NCBI GenBank assembly: GCA_022579005.1
Contig: MU401471.1
Coordinates: 76,345-140,344 of the forward strand
Direction: 5' to 3'
DNA: 64,000 nucleotides
Origin: Poronia punctata
Taxonomy: Eukaryota > Ascomycota > Sordariomycetes > Xylariales > Xylariaceae
The notes beneath the pieces were generated by a model. The model had not been told where the DNA came from and did no database searches. It worked only from the letters and a program-made list of their open reading frames with translations. Numbering within the stretch: position 1 is the stretch's first letter; each line of letters opens with the position of its first letter. Below, one piece after another: positions 46,965 through 57,795 of the stretch. Position numbers and translations under genes: made by a program.

Positions 46965-47438
46965 TCAGGGAGGCGGCAAGGCAAATTCATTCACCGGTCT
47001 CTCTCTGAGAATATTATCAGCGACTGGCCGTGTTCCATCCTCAACCCCTTTTATCGGAGCCCGCGGGGCGTTTTCATCGTTTGTGAGCCGCTTTTCGTTA
47101 TGCCAGCAATCATGACACAGCTCATCAAGCACGGTGATGGCCGTGCCCGGCTTGTCGGGATTTGCAATATTGTTCTCGCTTCCGGATAGCTCTTGACATG
47201 CTGGACGTGATGGTGTCGACTCTGTTGATCGAGGCTGTACTGGTCGAGGGTGTGTTGTGGGCGTCGACGCTGAGCTCAACAGCATCTGTTCATGTCGGCG
47301 GCAGGGTCTTGAGCAGGCCATTGGGCGGCAGGGGTCTTGATACGCGCCCGAGTCTCTGTTCTCTGGAGAGAAGGGACACTCGAAAACGACCTGCTCGGTG
47401 CAGCTGCAGCTGTACCGAAAGATGACGGTAGAACACAT
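46965..47438 (-). CDS. Small Cys-containing protein of unknown function
   Basis: Single open frame of 157 residues starting MCSTVIFRYSCSCTEQVVFE. The N-terminal pattern M-C-x-x-V-x-F-x-Y-x-C-x-C, followed by FECP, resembles a group of small fungal proteins that start with a Cys-rich, zinc-knuckle-like head and have no signal peptide. The middle is rich in Ser, Thr, Pro and Arg. A second Cys/His group, LDELCHDCWHNEKR, is near residue 110, so the two pairs could together hold a metal (inference). I see no intron. The 3' half is low in complexity, and the frame could be partly non-coding, so the call is moderate. Confidence 0.5.
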   Translation of the reverse strand: MCSTVIFRYSCSCTEQVVFECPFSPENRDSGAYQDPCRPMACSRPCRRHEQMLLSSASTPTTHPRPVQPRSTESTPSRPACQELSGSENNIANPDKPGTAITVLDELCHDCWHNEKRLTNDENAPRAPIKGVEDGTRPVADNILRERPVNEFALPPP

Positions 47439-48409
47439 GGCTGACTACCAATGTACCGATACCTAGGTTTGTGGCTGCTATTTATTATATATATTGCGTC
47501 GTAGGTACTAGGGTGCGATTTGTTAGTTGTTAGAAATATATAGCATCCCATGGCAGACGTGCAGAAAATAGGGGTGGACGTCATTCTTGTCAAAACACGT
47601 GTAGACAATAAGGCGGTTTACTTACCAACCTAAGAAGTGATAGATAACTGCAACACCTCAGCCATATATAATGGAATGCTAGACAATTGTCTTGTTGTGC
47701 AAATGAGAAAAAGGCGAGATCCAGGCAGGAGATTGAGATTTTGTTCAAGGTTGTATAGGCCCTGTGCATGGAAAGTTTAAAAGGGGACGTAGAATAAAGG
47801 TTAAGAAGGTCGGATGTTTGTTCGGATGTTTCCAAGGTGTTCCTGTTGTTGCAGTTTTCCCTACAGGTCGTGCCTGCCTGCTAAACATGCTGCGTACTAT
47901 AACATGTACCTAGCAAAAGGGGGAAGTCGCGGTTTGAACTGAGAGCACCTACAACCGCCTCTTTATTCACATTTTATGTGACAGGGAATTTAAACTTTGG
48001 GAGGCAGTGACTCGGCATGTCAACCTTCAACTTGCAGTCCGAACGGCAAAACTGAACAAGGATCCTTGCCACCGTGAACTTTAACGCCGCGTACGCCTGT
48101 ACCACCCCCAATATAATATATGCTTGGTGTAGAATGGTGTCATGGTCAAAAGTGACGGGCTTGATAGCTCGTATTTGGCAAAATGAACACTTCTGAAATC
48201 GTGAATTTGAGATGTACCCCGTTCTTCTACAGAGTAGCAGAGCCCAACTCCGTGCGGACATCAATAGCTTCTCATTTCAAATTAACGCTCCATGTTGCCC
48301 TGACTGATAGGTATATCATGGCAGGCTCCAATTGAGTGCGTATTGCGCTCCTTTCCATCAAGGTAACGCCCATGTGGTATCAATCCCCCACCCTGTTCAA
48401 AGATTTGTT
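47439..48409. other. Gene-free region upstream of the small Cys gene
   Basis: About 970 bp between the start of the Cys-rich gene and the stop of the Whi5-type gene. Only short frames without motifs occur. Confidence 0.45.
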
Positions 48410-49553
48410 CTATTTCAATCCGGATGCTGGTGAGCTTTGCGACAGGCTCAGTAAGCCCTCCGCCGCACCGCCTCGTTCACCATCAACCACCTCGGGGACT
48501 TCCATATCATCAAGGTGGTGTTGTCTCTGCCGCTCTGGTGTCTGTATTAATATACGCGGCAATATGGGTTCTGCTCCCACTCCGCAACCCCCCCTCCGCG
48601 TGGGTGATTGATATGCTTCTGTGCTGGCACAAGATATAAAGGAGCCGCTCGGTTCTATTATTCTTTGTGATGGCAATGTTGTCGTATCTTCGTCTCTGTC
48701 TGCGTCACACAGTGTTTTGTCCTCCGCATCTATCCGTGTCTCCCTTATATGCCGCGGCAGTGTAGCCACTTGAGGTTGTATTGTCACGGACGGGCTCGGC
48801 TTTATGAACCTGTTAGACAGGGGTCGTATCTGTAACCTCTCTAAGGGCACATCGGCTTGGTTTGTCCGGACTTTATAGCTCGCAAGACCAAGTCGGAGCC
48901 GGAGTATTTCTGCTTTCTGCGCATGCGCCACGACCATGTCAGCAAAACTAAAGTCTAAAACCCAAGAAATAGGCTGGTTCCAGTTCTCAACTCAGCAAGA
49001 AATCGGACTAACCTGTCGAGCTTCTTCACGCGTCATGCTTCTTTGACGGGGTCGGGTTTCAATGGCGACTGGGGTCACAGGGGCGACTTGACCAACAGGT
49101 TCTACTTCTTGTTCCGTGATCGACGTGATATGAGAGCTATCCGCGACCGAGTGATCAAAAAGGGAGGAAAATTCAGGGGAGGCAGAGCGCCGCTTGGGGG
49201 AACCATCTTGCTGTTCCTGCCAATCCATTGTTAGTTCCCATATACGAGATACCATGTCATCCTGTAGGATAGTCTCTCACCTTTTGTGGTGAAGCATCTA
49301 GTTGGGGTGAAGCTGGCTCGTTCGCTGTTTCACTTAACCGACGCCTTTTTGTCGGCGTTGGCAGGACTCGACTACTCTCCAGTTCTATGGGCCTTTTGGC
49401 CGGGCCGAGGTCTATCGGGCTTGCGCCCAGAGATAGCTTTGACTTGATCAGGTTTGGCTTCGTAGGTGACAGACGCGACGCTGGTAGAGGGGATCTGGTA
49501 TTGGCGTCGACTGGCGCCAGTGCGCGTCGCTTGGTCGGTGAGTTTACGCTCAT
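48410..49553 (-). CDS. Whi5/Nrm1-type G1/S transcription repressor
   Basis: Member of the fungal Whi5/Nrm1/Srl3 family, which binds SBF/MBF transcription factors and restrains G1/S genes. Three exons, 49553-49281, 49216-49013 and 48916-48410, give 327 residues, with introns of 64 and 96 nt. The N-terminal 130 residues are disordered and rich in Ser/Pro and basic residues, with several SP/TP sites suited to cyclin-dependent kinase (for example NSPTKRR, LSPTKPN, PTPTKRRR). The diagnostic motif spans the second splice site: TREEARQ at about residues 153-159, then KAEILRLRLGLASYKVRTNQ. It continues ADVPLERLQ. The C-terminus ends in a short conserved-looking GGAAEGLLSL stretch. The splice that rebuilds the motif is strong evidence for the model. 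Confidence 0.85.
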
Positions 49554-51872
49554 CGCGTCCCGTCAGAATATAACACGAGCAGTATTTGATACTAATATAT
49601 AGAGATCAAGAGCTCTCCGCAGGGCTTTGTAAGAGGTGGAAGCTTGCGCGTCTAAATCGTCGGGTATCTTCTAGCTAGTAATACAAGTGATGGGTGCGAG
49701 GATATCTTGTAAAAGTAAAAGTGACGGTATAAGGGAGAGAGTCTATGAGACTGCAGAACAACGCATAGCTAGTAAAGCGTACAGAGGGGCAACAATCTAT
49801 GATAAAACAAGTACAAAGCTGGTTATTATTGTTGACTTTCAGAAACAGCAGACACGTTTATTATATGGAGCAGACGCCTACACGCAGGTACACGTACTAG
49901 AGGGCAGGTGGTTTACATATGAGGCGATGGCTGGCTTGCGGCGCGTCAACCTCCCGCGTTTCAGTGGAGTATATACAGTGTGCGACCATATTGTAATCAA
50001 CACTGTGTGTTTTTGCCAGGCCCCCAGGCCCCCAGGTATGTCCAGTTGCTATATTTTATTGACTGATTGCCCCAGACAACAAAAGGTGAACAATTGTAAT
50101 TGACACACAAGGAATCACTCTTTTTGCCACACAACATGAACACACATACATGTTGATATTTTGCTTGAGTATAAGGAAGAATTTATCACGACAGCATCTT
50201 CCTTAGCATAGGTACTCCATCAAGGTATATCTACATGGCCATATACAAACATTATTGAGGTAGACCACTAACATGCTAGCCTATCAAGGGCCTAAGGTTG
50301 CGGTTGCTAACGTATTGTAGCGTCTTGCAGGTTGCGACAGTGTCCGATCCACGCTTCTGAGGTAGTCTACGAGTAGATGTTAACCTACCCGTTCTGGGGG
50401 AATACATGAACCTGATTGGCCTCCTCCCGCATAGGTTAGACCTGGTGTCGTACCTACTGTACCAGTCCAGATAAGTCAACCAACGGTGGTTTGACACTTA
50501 CACATCGTACATGCAAACAGATAATCTAATTCAAGTCGTGTCCAGTCTGTTGCAAACCATTTTAGCAAATTAGGTATATAAGACTGCTTTACAATGAGAA
50601 CAATTATTTTGTCTAGTTTATAAGACTACCTACGTATTTTGTTGAAGATTTGAGGGCACCATAAGCAAATTACTAACTGTAAGTCAGGCTGATCATCTAG
50701 GTAGGTACCTTACCGATCCATAAAAATAGCAACACCTGGCAAGGGCGATATCGTCAATCAAAGATGCGGCTGACACCTGCATTATGTGATGCAACACTTG
50801 CGCCGTTGCTGTCTCTCCAATTATCTATTTACACATATATATAAATATATCTATCTATCTATACCAACGTGGACACGTACATAGTATAATCCTGGCTTAA
50901 GTTGCTATTCTAGACACAGATTCTGTAGCATATAACATTGTGCATGCAAACCTTAAAAGTTATGAGTACCTTAGGTAATATGATCGCGCTACCTGTGTGT
51001 CTTTTTTCTTCTTCTAGTCTACCTAGATGGCCATCAAAGGTGGTAATTTCTTTTGGTTTTGAAGGGGGGGAGGGGGAAATACTTTGCACATACGACGCCG
51101 TTTCTTACATTTTGCCTATCCTCTTCCTCTTGATGTAATAGTCGATAATCTACATACCGGGTAGATATGTGTATATGTCGATTAAGTACTTGCAAGGACC
51201 CTGAAGATCACCCGAAACGCTACCGTACCGTACCTATCCGAGCCCAGCTGATCTAACGCACTGCATCCACCCCTGCTCTTCCTCCCGCCTTTTATCCTTT
51301 GCTCCTCTTGCGATAAGGGTGCGGGGCAACTTTTGGTCCCCTCCATCTTCCAGCCCGCTGGGCACGCTTAGAACCACCCAAGCTTTGGACAACCTAGGTA
51401 CTCATTCTATAGCCCGCGTCTTTTAAGAGGATCAAATAAGCATCTAGAAAGTAAGTTTCAAATCTAAGGATTCTTGACCTGATAAAGTAAAATAAGACTA
51501 GTTGATTACTAGAAAAGGGTATCGCTTTTGGGTGCCATCTATACGTGTCCAATATCCATACCGTCCAGGATAATGCACCCACTGCCCTCAGTGGCGCTAA
51601 CTCCCATCTACTATCGGAACCTCCTTGATCTGGTAAAACAGGGCCTTTCCAGCCTAGGCTTTAAATGTTGGGTAAGGCGAAAGGACCATCCAGAAGTCAT
51701 TATTATCGTCCCATAACGCCAAGGAATAACAACCTTGCCAGCCGCCTAGCTCCTTTTCATAAAACCAAAAATCCGCTCCTTGATCTGCCCCCTTTCCCAT
51801 TTTCCTATCCTATACCGCCGATTCCGGCAAGAGCTCCTCCGGGGCGACGGTCGAATATCGTAAATAATCCGC
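49554..51872. other. Gene-free region between the Whi5-type gene and med15
   Basis: About 2.3 kb, AT-rich. A plus-strand frame of about 138 codons at 49687-50103 has no recognisable feature, and I do not call it. An ATCT repeat lies near 50850-50862. The Whi5-type promoter is at the left end and the med15 3' region at the right. Confidence 0.45.
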
Positions 51873-54800
51873 TCATGATGGGTCGAGTGAGAATAGCGAC
51901 GTATCTATAACAAAAGGCTTGTCGAAGTTCGGGTTAACGTCCTCCCATGTGATGGCTCCATACGTGTTCAGCATATTGTCGCCATCCCCCATGTCGAGAT
52001 TGCCATCCGAGTCCATCCCTTTGCCTCCCGCGAATGGGTCCCAGTGGCCAATTCCCATGTCTAATGTGAGATTCAGAGCAACGCCTTCCGAAACGTCACT
52101 GTTCGGCTCCGACGTTGCGCTGTCCTTGATCGACTCTGGCGTGTCATTGGGTGTGAGGGAACGGTACAAGTGCATATCGGATATCGCGCCACCGGCGCCC
52201 ATGTCAAGGCCGGGTATTCGAAACAGGTCTTGTGGGTCAATCGTCATTCCCATTGATCCAAAGCCTGTGGCCTGTGGTCCTGGTCCTGTACCGACGCTTG
52301 GCGATGAGACGGGATTTGCATCAGCCTTCGGGGTGCCCACTTTGCCTGCTATAGTTTTGAGAAGATCAGTCGGTTTAGACCCCGCAGCGCTAGCCTGTCT
52401 GCCCATGGGTGTACTTCGAGCGTTTGCCAGATCCGGTCTGTTCGGCCCCATTGGCGAGGCCTGGCTCTGCTGCTTAGAAATGTCACCTGGTGATTGTACA
52501 TTGCTTCCGGGCACATTTGTGTTCTTGGGCTTCCCATTCGAATCTAAGCCAAGGGCTTCGGCTAGATTCTCGGATGCAAATTTCATAGGGTCTTCGGCAG
52601 GCTTCATATGTTCATCCTCCATATGTTTGCGCTGGGCGTTCTCATTAGGAAAGCCAATGGTATGAAATTCGCAGGCCTGCTCCGTACAGAGAAACTGGGG
52701 CTTTGGCGCTGGCGGCTTCGTCTCGGTTGTTGCCGGCCTCTTGGCCATCTCGGGCGATGCCAACTTCTGCACCTGGGGCGATGCATTGGCACTGGACCCG
52801 TTCATGTTGGGCGCACCTCCCGTCCTAGCCTTTTTGCGCGCAGGAAGATGTAGGGTATCTTGCGTGACTGCGGGTTTCCCAGCATATTTTGGTTGGCCAT
52901 CGGGTGATTGCGCACCGAACGGAAAGGGAGGTTGTGCGGTTGTTGGCGCCGCTGGCGGCTGTCCAACTTTACTATTGCTTTTCTGGTGATGTGCCTTATT
53001 GAGGGCCTGCGTCTGCTTCTCGAGATTTGCAGCATTGAGTGGCGTGGGCTGAGGGGGCGCCGTAGGGTGTGGCGCAGTAGTCTCTTGTGCATTTTGCTGG
53101 CTAGACGTCTTCCGCATGCTCGGGAAGTGGTTTGCTACATCTGCAACCATACTCTCGAGCATACTCCTCATCGCATCCAAATCACCCGGCGTAATAGAAA
53201 ACCGGTTCCGAAGAGTCGTCAGACTCTCGCCGTCAGCGTATTGTTTTAATAGCCGTAGTCGCTGATACCATTAGCTTCGAAAATTAGAGAGGAACAGAGG
53301 TGGAAACTTACCATCTTAAAGAACATTGCCGCGCGAGCTTCGTCGCGCGTCAAAGAAAACCAGCGGCCCAGAATCTTACTGACTTTGGTCATCTCGGTAC
53401 ACATGTTCTGGATCTTCTGGGCTGTATCGCGATACTGCTCCGGGGACATGGGTATGTCAGGCAGTTGTTCTCTTGACGAGGCCTGTAACTGCTCCTGGCC
53501 AATTGCCTTTAGGCGCGCCATGCCCTCCACAATCTGCTGTTGATTATGAGTCTGGCGATTTCTCACAATGGCTTCATACCGCTGGCGTTGTTCTGGGGGC
53601 AGAGCTGCAACTTGCTCCGGGGTGAAGAAAGGCGCTCGAGGGCCAGTGGAACCCGACTGTGCTTGTTGTGAGGCAGTTCTCTGGACAGGAGTGCTCGAAG
53701 GGTCGGGCACTTCAGTTACATCGTCGGAGTTGGGGCGTTTGGTGCCGACCTTGGATGCTGGTGGGCCGGATGCATTGGGCGGAGCACGGTTATTCGGCGC
53801 CTGCTGTTTACTGCGGCTCGGTGCCATCGCAGGGGCGGTTGGACCACTTTCCGGCCCGGCATTCGAGGGCCGTGGTGGTCCAACGGCACCGTTTGCTGGT
53901 TGCGAAGTAGCCGCAGTGGGGATCGAACCCGGTTGGGAAACCTGGGGACCTTGTGTTTGAAGGGCCTGCCCCGCAGCATGAGGTGCTGGCGATGGTTGTG
54001 GTTGACTTGGCTTCGGCTGAGGCGGCTGAGCCTGGGGACCAGCCCGGCCTTTCATCATGTTCTGCATCTTCATATGCGCCAATATGGTGTGGAGCTTGTC
54101 GTCCGGTATATTCTTGAACCTATCATGGTTTCTGGCAGCCTGCATTTCTTGTGGGGTGACTTGAACTGGCGGGTTTTGAGCCCCCATGTTATTAAGAGTC
54201 TGTTGACCCATCTGCGGTTGCTGCTGCAGATTCTGTTGAGGGCCCTGTGAGTTCGCCGCGCCCAGATTCTTATTGGCGTAGTTATTATATTGGGCGTTTT
54301 GAACGTTTGACAAGTATTGCACAAGGTTCGCAGGTAGCTGATGTTGGGACATCCAGTTTTTTAGCTGGCCCCATTTCTTTATATCCATCGGAAAATCGGG
54401 TGCGTTTGGCATTGCCCGTACCGAGTCCAGCATTTTCGGGGGAAGTCCCATATTGTCCATGACAGCAACTCGGTCCGGGGGCTGCTGAAAGCTGTTAGGA
54501 TTCCGAAACTTGACCTGTTGTTGTATACCTGCCTGGGTTTGTGGGTTCGTAGGAATACCCATGGCAGGCTGCTGATTAACACCGCTGTTCCCTGGCGAGA
54601 ACTGACCCATGGGCTGGCCAATAGGGTTGCCACCAGGCCCTAATTGTCCCGGTTGGGGTTGGGGCCGGCCGGGCATCTGCGCCGCTCGTCGGGAGGCATT
54701 CCACTTGAGTATCATCTCGGGTACCTTGTCTTGTGGCAGAGCCATGATCTGCTGCTGGATCTCTGGTGGCATTTGGTTCATGATGTTAGTCAACATCTGC

Positions 54801-56379
54801 CTATTTACACCGGCATTAGGCCCCATTGCCGGCCTCTGGCCCATCTGGTTGAAACGCGAGTCCATAAGTGGTTGACCAAACGGAATGTTGGCTTGGCCCA
54901 TCTGCGGATGGTGACCTTCTACCTGTGCTCCAGCCATGGGTCGACGGACGGGTGCGTTAAGGTTGTTCATCGCTGGGCTCTGCGAAATGCCGCCCGGACC
55001 ACTCAGCGCCCCTGGCTGACCTTGCATCTGATTTGCCTGAGCTTGAACACGAATCTGGGACTGAGTCTCGGCAGCCCTCTGGTCCATCTGCTGCTGGGTG
55101 GCCTGCGCTGGGTTGAAAGGCCCATGGGCTGGTTGCGGAGGCATGCCCGGCCCTTGGTTTGGGCCTGTCGGTCCGCCCATCGGCTGAGGCGTGGCATTGC
55201 GGCCCGCAACACTGCTGGCTGGTACCACCATCTGTCCGGCTTCCTGGGCCATGAGGCCAGCCTTCTGCTGGTTCAAAATTTCGACATTGCTGAAAGGACT
55301 GAATGTCCCATTGGGCCCAGTCGGCGCTTGTTGTTGAGCCGGCTGGTTCATGGCTCTGTTTTGGTGTGGTTGCATCGCCCCAGCCTGCTGGTTTCGCATG
55401 CCCTGCTGTATTATTTGATGCTGGAAATAGTACACAAGCGGATCCAGGCCCTCTTGTTGCAAATGAGCCAGCTGGTCCCGCCCCAGTCGATTCGTCACCA
55501 TGGCGCGAAACTGTTGCCGCTGCTGCTCTGGCATCTGGTTAACCTTTGCCACCGCCAAATTGTTGACTTTCATTTGGTCCTGAGGCGATAAACTAGCCAT
55601 GGGATTTGCCCCTGTCATTTGAGGCCGCACCTGGCCCCCTATTGACATCATTTGGGGGTTGCCGGCATTCAACGGCATGTTATTGGGGCGGCCCACGCCC
55701 ATATTTGGCTGGCCTTGGTGACTGGGCGGCGGCGGCGGCTGCGCTTGCTGAGGAATGGGTTGAAGGCCCTGTTGCAATGGTTGCGCCATGCCCCGCATTT
55801 GCATGTTTTGATTCATAATCATTGTTGCCTGGGACCGTGCTTGAGCTTGAGCAGCTGCCTGGGCGTTCAAGCCACTATGTATACTCTGCTCATTGGCCTG
55901 ACGCTTCTTGAACAGATCGCCAAGGCGAGCGGCGATCCTCGAGTCGTACGCAATCTAAAGTTTGATAAGCATCCAATAACTCTCTTCCAGGCATGAATGA
56001 CTCCCGATATCGACATACCTTGTCTGTTGAAGCAGTGAACGCGTCGCGTTCATACCCTAGACCCAGATTCACTGCCTGATTGTTGTCGCTCTGGGGCATG
56101 GCGAGAATTGAGTTCGTTATGCTAGCATGAAGAAGTCAGCAATGACATCCTTGGGATCTTCTGAGCCAGCCAACCTCCTGACGGAGCATAGGCAACTAAC
56201 ATATTCAACGCGTTGCCCACACGCACTTGAGGCGCTACAGCAGTCTGCCAACCAGCAGTAGGAGGCGGCTGAGTCATTATGTGGGAGTATAGAAGTTGTG
56301 ACAGCTGCTGCTGCTGCGGCTGCCGGCGAACATTAGCACCCGCCCCTCCCATATGGAGGGCGTTGAGGTTCCCGGCCAT
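51873..56379 (-). CDS. med15: Mediator subunit 15 (Gal11-type)
   Basis: Tail-module subunit of the Mediator coactivator, which contacts activators in the nucleus. Four exons, 56379-56201, 56121-56019, 55954-53312 and 53261-51873, give 1437 residues, with introns of 50-79 nt. The N-terminal KIX-like domain (about residues 40-120) is pieced together over the first three exons: TAGWQTAVAPQVRVGNALN, IITNSILAMP, LGLGYERDAFTASTDK, then IAYDSRIAARLGDLFKKRQ. A huge Gln/Pro/Met/Asn-rich region follows, as usual in fungal Med15. A helical segment near residues 920-1000 (YRDTAQKIQNMCTEMTKVSK, FSLTRDEARAAMFFKM, RLRLLKQYADGESLTTLR) is conserved in the family. The exon 4 part carries a Cys2-His2-like group at residues 1167-1193 and an acidic C-terminus. 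The alternative reading as two genes was rejected because the last splice joins in frame within one helical block. Confidence 0.85.
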
Positions 56380-57722
56380 GTCCGCGGTAGGAGCACCAGT
56401 AAGGCAGAAGCTATGCCGAGGCTCGGACGAGGGATCGATGTGCTTTGATCCGTGACCGAGTCGGTAGTGAAGCGTTGACTTCGTTGGATATTGAAAGCGA
56501 AATCCGTAAAAACCGAAGCCTAAAAGGTCAAGCTTCAGAGTAAGATGCGGCCGTCAACAATCCTACAATGGACGGGCTTCGGTAGAATGAGGTAAAAGCA
56601 CGCCCAGCAAGCCACGCCAATGGGCCTAGCCCAAGTTCGTTGTTGGGCTTATGCGGCAATCCACTTCTTCGTTGAACTGCAGACCCGTTGTATCAACTGG
56701 TGATGCCCTATATCCTGAAACGAACAACCTATGTTCTCATCCTACTCATCCTACTGTCTAGGAGATGAGCGACGGTGTGATCGCGGTCCGGGGAGTCGTG
56801 TAGATATTTAGCTAGGCGAAGCAAATTTGAAGCCAAGTACAGCTGTTTAGAGGCAAGACGAATGCTAAATGGGCAATGAAGCTCGTTTGTAAGGAACTTG
56901 GACGGGCGATAGCGGTATAAGAGGTGTTATGGAGGTCGGATTCTAAGAACGATAGACTGGGTGGAGTCGGAAACCGAAGATCTGATCTCCCAGATGCTGA
57001 AATATTGGGCTGGGTGTTAGCGCGAGAAGACCAAGGATCGTGACACGACACTATGCCATTATGACAACAGAATAGAAGCAGAAGGCTGTGTAGTTACAAT
57101 CGATGTGAGCCTGTGGTTGAACATGGGCTCGCGGCGACAAAAAGATGCCAGCGTGTGCGAGTAAAAAAGAAAGGAAGATGGAATAGAGACCAGCAACCCC
57201 AACAGAACCGGATGTAATGATGGAAGGTGGGTGTTGTAAGAGAAGCAGAGCGGCACTGGTAGAGGTAGGTAGTAGGTAGGAGAGAAGAGCGGGAACAAGG
57301 ACCCGGTCGGGGCTAGGTACAATGTGGAATACCCTTCAGATACCCTTCAGCCAAGCAAGACCACTAGGTGCAAAGCTCTGGGATGGTGGGTGCCCCAATA
57401 GTGGGATCTTAATATTGCTAAAAGTGGGGTGGGCCATTGTCTATCCCAGAATACCCCCCGGCTACGCCCACTGACAGGCGGGCAGGTACATGACGCTGAC
57501 TGGCCAAAATCACCCAACACAAGCGAATGGCTGATGTACACTTACCGTACTGCAAATGCTGGCTTTCGATGTCTGATGCAATAGGCACTGTGTCACTATG
57601 CCAATATTAGCGTAGCTCAAGCCGACGGTCCTGCGATTGTGCTCTCGAGCACGACACAGATATTGAAGAAATAGAAATGCCGAACAATATTCAAGTGAAT
57701 AAGTACTTCTTTCAAACCGCAT
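56380..57722. other. Upstream region of med15, no gene
   Basis: Promoter and leader region of med15. Several minus-strand frames of up to 87 codons carry no motif. Nothing else is supported. Confidence 0.4.
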
Positions 57723-57795
57723 GAGGACTGAGTGACTGAGGACTGAGTGACTGAGGACTGAGTGACTGAGTGACTGAGGACTGAATGACTGAGGA
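57723..57795. repeat. 15-bp minisatellite (GAGGACTGAGTGACT)
   Basis: Three perfect tandem units at 57723-57767, an 8-bp partial unit (GAGTGACT), one near-perfect unit with a single G-to-A change at 57776-57790, and the start of another. The unit itself looks like a duplicated ACTGAG half. It lies in non-coding DNA. Confidence 0.9.

Noticed and set aside
49687..50103. 138-codon plus-strand frame
   Set aside because: No recognisable motif, no signal peptide or helix pattern, AT-rich context. Probably chance.
54644..55591. 315-codon plus-strand frame over med15
   Set aside because: Shadow of the Gln/Pro-rich med15 coding sequence; it is rich in Leu, Arg and His as expected from reversed Gln/Pro codons.
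57723..57795. CRISPR-like array
   Set aside because: The units are directly adjacent without unique spacers. It is a minisatellite in a eukaryotic genome.
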